A DNA stretch of 5,452 nucleotides. It comes from Patescibacteria group bacterium (lineage in GTDB: Bacteria > Patescibacteriota > Saccharimonadia > Saccharimonadales > CAIOMD01). A program made the translations under genes and the position numbers. Under the pieces are notes generated by a model. The model saw only the letters and a program-made list of their open reading frames with translations. It ran no database searches and was not told the origin of the DNA. Positions 1 through 4,914 of this stretch are shown here, in pieces. The stretch lies in assembly GCA_025453305.1 (NCBI GenBank), contig JALOQO010000048.1:1-5452 (forward strand), read 5' to 3'. Positions within the stretch are counted from its first letter, which is position 1. The number at the start of each line of letters is the position of its first letter.

Positions 1-91
1 TTCCGCTTTTTGGTGCAGTTAAAATACCTGCTACATATCCTGCAGCGGCCCCTACTACTACGGCCGTTGCTACTTTGCTTCCTTTACTCAT
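1..91 (-). CDS. YtxH-like small envelope protein, N-terminal 30 residues (partial)
   Basis: Only the first 30 codons are in the window; the frame is still open at base 1. The visible part has a short basic start (MSKGSK), a small-residue hydrophobic stretch rich in Ala, Val and Gly (about residues 7-24), and then 'GILTAPKSG'. This matches the YtxH family signature, a glycine-rich membrane segment followed by an APKSG-type motif, after which the family usually continues as a charged, coiled-coil-like helix. The ATG at 91-89 overlaps the stop of the gene before it (TAATG), and a perfect AGGAGG at 102-97 stands 5 bases upstream, so the start is well supported and translation is probably coupled. 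The family is linked to stress or the cell envelope in Firmicutes but has no assigned biochemical activity. A different glycine-zipper membrane protein is possible, because the diagnostic C-terminal part is not visible. Confidence 0.75.
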   Translation of the reverse strand, partial: MSKGSKVATAVVVGAAAGYVAGILTAPKSG

Positions 92-339
92 TAGTACCTC
101 CTATTAGATTTATTACGAAAAATCTTTGTTAACCCAGACAATAAGGCTGCGGGAACGGCAGCTTTCTTAAATTGCTGACTAGCCGATTCTAGATTATTTA
201 CTAGCTCTTCGGCTCTTTCGCTCATACGATCGGCTCGCTGTGCGACCCTAATAATAATTACCATTGCAACTATACCCAAAGTTAAAAATACAGCCAATGT
301 AATTGATAAAATAACTACTAATATTTCAAATGCGTCCAT
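91..339 (-). CDS. 82-aa single-pass membrane protein with amphipathic helix (YtxG/DUF948-like?)
   Basis: A small protein I cannot assign to a named family with certainty. Residues 5-31 form one long hydrophobic segment rich in Ile, Leu and Val. It is followed by a charged, heptad-like helix (about residues 33-60, with RADRMSERAEEL and ESASQQF) and a basic tail ending NRRY. No signal cleavage site is obvious, so it probably stays in the membrane with the helical part in the cytoplasm, as expected from the basic residues after the segment. An in-frame TAA lies just upstream of the ATG at 339-337, so no longer conventional start exists. The only ribosome site, AAGGAG at 359-354, is 14 bases away, which is longer than usual. 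Its stop overlaps the next ATG as TAATG. The pairing with a YtxH-like protein resembles Bacillus ytxG-ytxH, where YtxG is a DUF948 one-helix coiled-coil protein. I infer a similar role from architecture and context only. Confidence 0.7.
   Translation of the reverse strand: MDAFEILVVILSITLAVFLTLGIVAMVIIIRVAQRADRMSERAEELVNNLESASQQFKKAAVPAALLSGLTKIFRNKSNRRY
97..102 (-). promoter_or_regulatory. Strong Shine-Dalgarno for the YtxH-like gene, inside the upstream gene
   Basis: The minus strand reads AGGAGG here, 5 bases before the ATG at 91-89. The same bases encode the two arginines near the C-terminus of the 82-aa protein (codons agg agg before tac taa). It fixes the start of the YtxH-like gene and indicates translational coupling. 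Confidence 0.8.
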
Positions 340-353
340 AACTATATATTTTA

Positions 354-359
354 CTCCTT
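354..359 (-). promoter_or_regulatory. Shine-Dalgarno with long spacing before the 82-aa membrane protein gene
   Basis: The minus strand reads AAGGAG here, separated by 14 bases (TAAAATATATAGTT) from the ATG at 339-337. This is the only ribosome-binding match in the 47-base gap after galU. The frame contains a stop overlapping this area, so no nearer in-frame ATG, GTG or TTG could use it. The long, A/T-only spacer predicts weaker or structure-dependent initiation. Confidence 0.5.
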
Positions 360-386
360 AAGTCAAACAATTACCAGAGTTTTTTA

Positions 387-1295
387 TCAATTATTATTAA
401 TGAGTTCATTAAGATATTTTTTAAAATCAGGTCCCAGTTCTTTATGAGCTAAACCAAAATCAACAACAGTCTTTAGGTATTCTAGTTTATCACCTGTGTC
501 GTGCCTAACGCCATTCTTAATCTGACAACCATAAAACGAATGACCGTGCTGAATCATCGGTTGAATAATCCTATCTGTAAGGTAAAATTCTTCTGTTTTT
601 GACAACCCCCTTAAACCCTCTTCTAGATAATTTAAAATGTCAGAAGTAAATAAAAACCCAACCACACTAGCCATATTAGAGGGTGAATTGACTTTACCTG
701 GCTTTTCAATTACGCCACTCATTTTTAATACCCCATCGGATACAAAATCCCCCTTTAATATGCCATATTTATCATAATCTTCATCATTTTCTATTTTCAT
801 ACAAGCTAGTACATTGCTCCCATACTCTTCATAACAAGCAACCATCTGTTGGTAGGTGTTTGGCTTGGAAACAAAGAAATCATCTGCATAAGTATAAATA
901 AAAGGTTCGTTACCTATAAGGTGTGCCGCATTCATAATTGGTGTGGCGGTTCCGTAGGGTCCTTTTTGCCTTACATAGATAAAGTTAGCCAGATTTGCTA
1001 CATTCTGAATATTATTAATTAGTGGTTGTTTATTGGGCCCACCTGCCTTTAAATTTAATAATAAATCTTGATTAGGAGTATCAAAATGATCCTCAACCGC
1101 CCTTTTAGTGCTGTTTACGATAAAAATTATATCTTTTATTCCAGCTTCTACTAAATCTTCTACTATATATTGAATTATAGGTTTATCAATAATAGGAAGC
1201 ATCTCTTTTGGCATCGCCTTGGTTTGAGGTAAAAATCGTGTACCAAAACCCGCTGCAGCTATTACGGCCTTGGTTGGTTTTATGTATTTAGGCAT
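387..1295 (-). CDS. galU: UTP--glucose-1-phosphate uridylyltransferase
   Basis: A cytoplasmic nucleotidyltransferase that makes UDP-glucose from UTP and glucose-1-phosphate, the sugar donor for envelope glycans. At 302 aa it has the normal bacterial GalU length. Visible landmarks are the N-terminal nucleotide-binding loop AAGFGTRFLPQTKAMPKEML (residues 13-32, with Arg19, Lys26 and Lys30), the DKPIIQY region (37-43), the Asp pair in YADDFF (138-139) at the metal-binding position, VIEKPG (195-200), VVGFLFTSDI (211-220), EFYLTDRI (236-243) and a C-terminal VRHDTGDKLEYLK (263-275). The usual GLGHA segment is replaced by PYGTA (113-117), so sugar specificity could differ. The start codon lies 2 bases after the gatB stop. 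The ribosome site AGGAG (1307-1303) falls within the final gatB codons at 7-base spacing, so galU is probably co-transcribed with gatB and coupled to it. The alternative is another sugar-1-phosphate uridylyltransferase of the same fold. Confidence 0.93.
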   Translation of the reverse strand: MPKYIKPTKAVIAAAGFGTRFLPQTKAMPKEMLPIIDKPIIQYIVEDLVEAGIKDIIFIVNSTKRAVEDHFDTPNQDLLLNLKAGGPNKQPLINNIQNVANLANFIYVRQKGPYGTATPIMNAAHLIGNEPFIYTYADDFFVSKPNTYQQMVACYEEYGSNVLACMKIENDEDYDKYGILKGDFVSDGVLKMSGVIEKPGKVNSPSNMASVVGFLFTSDILNYLEEGLRGLSKTEEFYLTDRIIQPMIQHGHSFYGCQIKNGVRHDTGDKLEYLKTVVDFGLAHKELGPDFKKYLNELINNN

Positions 1296-1297
1296 AT

Positions 1298-2743
1298 TTA
1301 GACTCCTAGTTGTTTTTTGATTAGTTGTTGGGCAACGGCTGGGTTTGCCTTGCCCTTGCTTTGCCTCATTACCTGGCCTACCAAAAAACCAATAGCTTTC
1401 ATTTCGCCATTCTTAACATCGTTTGCGGCCTGTGGGTTTTCAGAAATCACTTTTTCTATGATCATTACCAACTCGCTCTCGTCTGAAACCTGTATTAGAT
1501 TTAACTCTTTAGCTAACTCTAGGGGGCTTTTATTCTGCTTAATTATAGGTAGTAACAAATCCTTGGCGGCAGTACTACTAAGTTTACTCTCGTCTAACAT
1601 ACTAGCAAGAGTGGATAGGTGATTTATGACTGCAATTACTTCGCTCCATACAATTTCTCCATTAATTATGTGTTTTTGAATTTGCCCAACACACCAAAGC
1701 GCAACAGTTCTAGCCGTATCCTTGCCGTGTTCTTCATCTGTAATTCTAACTACATCAGCACATAATGGTTCATCTATTATGGTAGCTATCTGTGAATCAT
1801 CTAGTCCTATTTGGGCAAATCTTATTCTTAAATCTTCTGGCATCATGGGCATATCGGCTTTGATTGCCTTAATATATGATTCTTCAATAACTAACGGTGG
1901 AATATCGGGGTCGGGGAAATATCGATAGTCATGAGCATCTTCTTTGGTTCGTTGACTAAATGTTTTTTGCTTAGCATCGTCCCAGCCACGAGTTTCTTGA
2001 ACTATTGTTATACCTTTGTCTAGCAATTCTGATTGCCTTTTTATCTCGTACTCAATGGCTTTTTCTATACTCTTAAAACTATTTAGGTTTTTAGTCTCTG
2101 TCCTTGTACCAAGTTGGTTTTTGTCGGGGCTTACACTAACATTTACATCAAAACGCATATTACCGTGATATAAATCTACATCTGAAACACCGGCATATTT
2201 CATTAATAGATAAAGTTCATAAGCATAGGCTCTGGCCTGTTCGGCACTGTGCATATCCGGACCAGATACAATTTCTAGAAGTGGCGTACCGGCACGGTTC
2301 AAATCAACCAGACTATAATCTAGCCCAGCCGGGTGTGTGCTTTTACCAGCATCCGCCTCTAGGTGTGCTCTTTCTATATTTACTTTAATTTTAGAACCAT
2401 CTTGTAGCGTTACTTCAACTAAGCCGTTGGTAATTACCGGTTTTTCATATTGGGTAATTTGGTAACCAAGAGGTAAATCGGGATAAAAATAATGCTTTCT
2501 ATCAAAATGGCTTTCATTTGCAATATTGGCCTTAAGAGCAATACCGGCTTTAACCGCTTTAGGTATAACAGCCTCGTTTAGAACCGGCAAAGTACCCGGC
2601 AAACCAACACAAAGCGGGCTTATTAAACTATTTGGCGAAGCCTCTCTAGCGTCGTTATTAACACCAGCAAATAACTTTGTTTTTGTATTGAACTGAACAT
2701 GACACTCTACACCAATTGTTGGATAATACATCTTTTTAGACAT
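1298..2743 (-). CDS. gatB: Asp-tRNA(Asn)/Glu-tRNA(Gln) amidotransferase subunit B
   Basis: GatB binds misacylated Glu-tRNA(Gln) or Asp-tRNA(Asn), phosphorylates the amino acid with ATP and transfers ammonia delivered from GatA. The 481-aa product is full length. Landmarks are the N-terminal GVECHVQ (11-17, with Glu13 and His15 of the metal site), CVGLPGTLPVLN (45-56), FDRKHYFYPDLPLGYQITQY (80-99), AHLEADAGK (126-134), DLNRAGTPLLEIVSGPD (147-163), the glycine-rich NMRFDVNVSV (195-204), GTRTETKNLNSF (212-223) and HDYRYFPDPDIPPL (271-284). The C-terminal helical tail, homologous to YqeY and used for tRNA binding, ends with IGFLVGQVMRQSKGKANP (451-468). The ATG overlaps the preceding stop (TAATG). 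AGGGG at 2755-2751, 7 bases upstream, favours Met1 over Met5. Most bacterial GatBs read GLEVHVQ and EGSLRCDANVS; this one shows the ECHVQ and HGNMRFDVNVS variants, which I associate with candidate-phylum bacteria. Confidence 0.97.
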   Translation of the reverse strand: MSKKMYYPTIGVECHVQFNTKTKLFAGVNNDAREASPNSLISPLCVGLPGTLPVLNEAVIPKAVKAGIALKANIANESHFDRKHYFYPDLPLGYQITQYEKPVITNGLVEVTLQDGSKIKVNIERAHLEADAGKSTHPAGLDYSLVDLNRAGTPLLEIVSGPDMHSAEQARAYAYELYLLMKYAGVSDVDLYHGNMRFDVNVSVSPDKNQLGTRTETKNLNSFKSIEKAIEYEIKRQSELLDKGITIVQETRGWDDAKQKTFSQRTKEDAHDYRYFPDPDIPPLVIEESYIKAIKADMPMMPEDLRIRFAQIGLDDSQIATIIDEPLCADVVRITDEEHGKDTARTVALWCVGQIQKHIINGEIVWSEVIAVINHLSTLASMLDESKLSSTAAKDLLLPIIKQNKSPLELAKELNLIQVSDESELVMIIEKVISENPQAANDVKNGEMKAIGFLVGQVMRQSKGKANPAVAQQLIKKQLGV

Positions 2744-3150
2744 TAAATTACCCCTAAATCTTTAAACGCCCTCTGATATGCCCAAAGTGCTTGCTTAACT
2801 TGTTTTTCATTAATCTTAAACTTAGATTCATGTACAATTTGATTACGAACTTTGTGTGCTCGCCATAATTCATCTTTATTTTTAAGCCGGTTTTTGGCAG
2901 CTACCATTCGTTCGGCCATAGTCTCACCTTTGTAACCAAGTCCTTTTAAGGCCTCGTCTAAAAGTTTATCGGCACTCATAACGCTGGTGCTATAAGTCTT
3001 TTCATCTTTGCTCATAGCTACGATATCGTTCCATTCGTGAATAAAATGAGCCTTGTCTATGCCCTGAACCGCTGGTTTAGCCACTAGGTTTAAGAGCACT
3101 AAAACAACAACCGCAAAAACTATAACTGCAATTATAAAAGTTAGTGTCAT
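2743..3150 (-). CDS. Membrane-anchored HEPN-like protein of unknown function, embedded in the gat operon
   Basis: A 135-aa protein with no established function that I know of. Residues 3-23 form one strongly hydrophobic helix (a likely N-terminal anchor), followed by a soluble, mostly helical region. Visible landmarks are the acidic stretch HEWNDIVAMSKDE (38-50), a helix containing ADKLLDEALKGLGYKGETM (60-78), and AHKVRNQIVHE (98-108). In the last of these, Arg102-Asn103-x3-His107 fits the RX4-6H motif of HEPN ribonucleases, with the polar residue that often follows the arginine. A final helix follows (EKQVKQALWAYQRAF, 115-129). The length is right for one HEPN-type bundle plus anchor. The ATG overlaps the gatA stop (ATGA) with GAGGAG 5 bases upstream, and its stop overlaps the gatB ATG (TAATG), so it should be made together with GatA and GatB. 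A role in tRNA handling or in tethering the amidotransferase to the membrane is speculation. The motif may instead be structural, as in DUF4145-like proteins. Confidence 0.8.
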   Translation of the reverse strand: MTLTFIIAVIVFAVVVLVLLNLVAKPAVQGIDKAHFIHEWNDIVAMSKDEKTYSTSVMSADKLLDEALKGLGYKGETMAERMVAAKNRLKNKDELWRAHKVRNQIVHESKFKINEKQVKQALWAYQRAFKDLGVI

Positions 3151-4574
3151 ATTAGCTCCTCGTAAGCCTTAGCCAAACTCAGTAACTGCCTGTCTTTTCT
3201 TTGCGGGGCCATTATCTGCATACCAACCGGTAAACCATCAATTTCTCCCGCAGGTATCGATATAGACGGGACCCCTGCTAAGTTTGCGCTTACAGTCATA
3301 ACATCTGTTAAATACATCTTGAGCGGGTCGTCAATATTATCACCTAATTTAAATGCGGTCATTGGTGCGGTTGGACCAATCAAAAAATCTACTTTCTTGA
3401 AAACCTTATTCATTTCATCAATAATTTTAGTTCTAACTGTCTGGGCTTTTTTATAATATGCGTCATAATAACCACTAGACAAAACATAGGTGCCTATCAT
3501 AATTCGTCTTTTGTTTTCTGCCATAAAACCCTTGTCGCGACTATAGGTATATGCACTTATCAAATCTTTTTGGTCTACGGCGCCCAGTCCATATCTCATT
3601 CCATCATATCGACTAAGGTTACTGCTAACCTCTGCCGGTACAATTATGTAATATACAGCTAATGCTAAATCTAATGACGGTATAGATACTTCGCTTATAG
3701 TGGCGCCTTGAGCTTTAGCCTCGTTAGCATATTCCAGTATTATCTTTTTAATAGCTGGGTCTAAGTCTTTGCCCAACCATTCTTTAACTAGACCTATTTT
3801 TACACCCTTAAAGCTGGTTTTATTAGGGATATAGCTTTCACCGTCCCGTTCTATGGTCGTGCCATCAAATGCATCCTTGCCACTCATAACATCAAGAATC
3901 AAGGCTACATCTTCTACTCTATTGGCTAAAGGCCCTATGACATCTGTAGAGCTTGCCATAGCCACAACACCATATCTAGAAACTACTCCGTAAGTAGGTT
4001 TCAGCCCAACCACACCGCAAAAACTAGCCGGTAACCTAATTGAACCGCCGGTATCCGTGCCCAATGCAAACGGTGCAATATTTAAAGCAACACTTGCACC
4101 CGATCCACCACTAGATCCACCCGGCACCCTTGTAGGATCTATTGGATTTTTAGTTGGACCAAAATAACTGTTTTCCGTGCTAGAACCGTGAGCGAAAGCG
4201 TCAAGATTTGCTTTGCCTATACATATCGCACCTTCTGACTCTAGCTTATTAATAGCGGTTGCCTGATACGGAGCATTAAAGTTTTCTAATATATGACTAG
4301 AGGCAGTAGTGTTCTGACCAATGGTTAAAAAATTATCCTTAGCAACAAAAGGTACGCCAGCCAAACGACCCACCTTTTTATTAGCTTTAATATCTTCGTC
4401 AATTTTTATTGCCCGCTCTAGCGCATCGGTTTCGTTAATAGAAACAAAAACATTATATTTTTCAGAACTTTTTGCTCTTTTTAGAGCTTCTTTAACTAAA
4501 GATTGGGCAGAATATTTTTTTGAACGAACAGATTCGGCGAGTTCTGAAATTGGCTGCCATTGGTCGTTTTTCAT
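3147..4574 (-). CDS. gatA: Asp-tRNA(Asn)/Glu-tRNA(Gln) amidotransferase subunit A
   Basis: GatA is the glutaminase of the GatCAB complex: it releases ammonia from glutamine and channels it to GatB. It belongs to the amidase-signature family, and at 475 aa it is close to the usual length (about 485). The catalytic Ser-cisSer-Lys set is complete: Lys79 in VPFVAKDN, Ser154 in PGGSSGGSGASVA (the glycine/serine-rich amidase signature, 151-163) and the nucleophile Ser178 in GTDTGGSIRLPA. These numbers coincide with those I recall for Staphylococcus aureus GatA. Other family landmarks are GKANLDAFAHGSSTENS (120-136), GLKPTYGVVSRYGVVAMASS (190-209) and a C-terminal GLPVGMQIMAP (448-458). The ATG overlaps the gatC stop as ATGA. 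AAGGA at 4586-4582 lies 7 bases upstream inside gatC, so production is coupled. The stop overlaps the next start in the same way. No truncation or frameshift is seen. Confidence 0.97.
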   Translation of the reverse strand: MKNDQWQPISELAESVRSKKYSAQSLVKEALKRAKSSEKYNVFVSINETDALERAIKIDEDIKANKKVGRLAGVPFVAKDNFLTIGQNTTASSHILENFNAPYQATAINKLESEGAICIGKANLDAFAHGSSTENSYFGPTKNPIDPTRVPGGSSGGSGASVALNIAPFALGTDTGGSIRLPASFCGVVGLKPTYGVVSRYGVVAMASSTDVIGPLANRVEDVALILDVMSGKDAFDGTTIERDGESYIPNKTSFKGVKIGLVKEWLGKDLDPAIKKIILEYANEAKAQGATISEVSIPSLDLALAVYYIIVPAEVSSNLSRYDGMRYGLGAVDQKDLISAYTYSRDKGFMAENKRRIMIGTYVLSSGYYDAYYKKAQTVRTKIIDEMNKVFKKVDFLIGPTAPMTAFKLGDNIDDPLKMYLTDVMTVSANLAGVPSISIPAGEIDGLPVGMQIMAPQRKDRQLLSLAKAYEELI

Positions 4575-4864
4575 ACTATCATCCTTGGAACTTTAAACAT
4601 ATTATCCTGTGAACTTGGAGCGCCCTTTAGTAAATCCTGTGGGCTAGGACCATAATCAATTTCTTGGTCTGGCCTAGTTACATTTTTTAGCCCCGTAACC
4701 TGGCTAGTTGGTTCATATCCGCTAACATCAACCGAATCTAACATTTCTACATAGCTTAATATAGACTGTAGCTCTTTTCTAAACTTTGGTATTTCTTCTT
4801 TATCTAAAGATAGTCGGCTTAATTTAGCCAATTTAATAATATCGTCGTCTGTGATTTTACTCAT
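4571..4864 (-). CDS. gatC: Asp-tRNA(Asn)/Glu-tRNA(Gln) amidotransferase subunit C
   Basis: GatC is the small belt-like subunit that wraps around and stabilises the GatA-GatB pair. The 97-aa product has the normal family length and pattern. An N-terminal helical part reads DDDIIKLAKLSRLSLDKEE (6-24), followed by a second helix with ELQSILSYVEMLDSVDV (31-47). An extended tail then runs through TRPD (63-66), SPQDLLKGAP (74-83) and the terminal DNMFKVPRMIV (87-97), where family members usually carry F-VP. It is the first gene of the gat run, and its TGA overlaps the gatA ATG by 4 bases. The start at 4864-4862 has no convincing Shine-Dalgarno (upstream bases ATTTAGAGT). A likely -10 box ends 9 bases away, so the mRNA may be nearly leaderless. 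The family assignment is secure from sequence and gene order. Confidence 0.95.
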   Translation of the reverse strand: MSKITDDDIIKLAKLSRLSLDKEEIPKFRKELQSILSYVEMLDSVDVSGYEPTSQVTGLKNVTRPDQEIDYGPSPQDLLKGAPSSQDNMFKVPRMIV

Positions 4865-4873
4865 ACTCTAAAT

Positions 4874-4903
4874 AGTATACTCAATGTATAGCAAAACTCT
4901 CAA
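4874..4903 (-). promoter_or_regulatory. Predicted sigma-70-type promoter for the gat operon
   Basis: On the minus strand, TTGAGA (4903-4898; 4 of 6 match to TTGACA) and TATACT (4879-4874; 5 of 6 match to TATAAT) are separated by 18 bases. Only 9 bases lie between the -10 box and the gatC ATG, so the predicted transcript would start within about 1-4 bases of the start codon. An alternative extended -10 (TGCTATACA, 4892-4884) would give a 5' leader of roughly 15 bases. The -10 lies within the palindrome AGTATACT (4874-4881). A short direct repeat, GAGTAT, occurs once over the -10 and again over the start codon. This is a consensus match only. Confidence 0.5.
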
Positions 4904-4914
4904 GGTGATTTTAG

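Noticed and set aside
340..386. Possible promoter (TAAAAT as a -10) or hairpin terminator between galU and the 82-aa gene
   Set aside because: No acceptable -35 lies 16-18 bases upstream of TAAAAT, and the only inverted repeat is 4 base pairs with no following T-run; neither call is supportable.
1317..1928. Open frames on the plus strand opposite gatB (1317-1622 and 1722-1928)
   Set aside because: They lie wholly antisense to a strongly conserved gatB, resemble no family I know, and have no ribosome site or promoter context; they are shadows of the codon pattern.
387..4573. Alternative genetic code with TGA reassigned
   Set aside because: TGA ends galU, gatA and gatC exactly where the families end and where the overlaps with the next start codons occur, so TGA is a stop here.
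4321..4596. Plus-strand open frame opposite the gatA start and gatC end
   Set aside because: It is antisense to conserved gatA/gatC coding sequence with no recognisable domain, so it is treated as a shadow.
4865..4914. Intrinsic terminator after uvrB
   Set aside because: No GC-rich stem followed by a T-run can be found on the minus strand in this gap.
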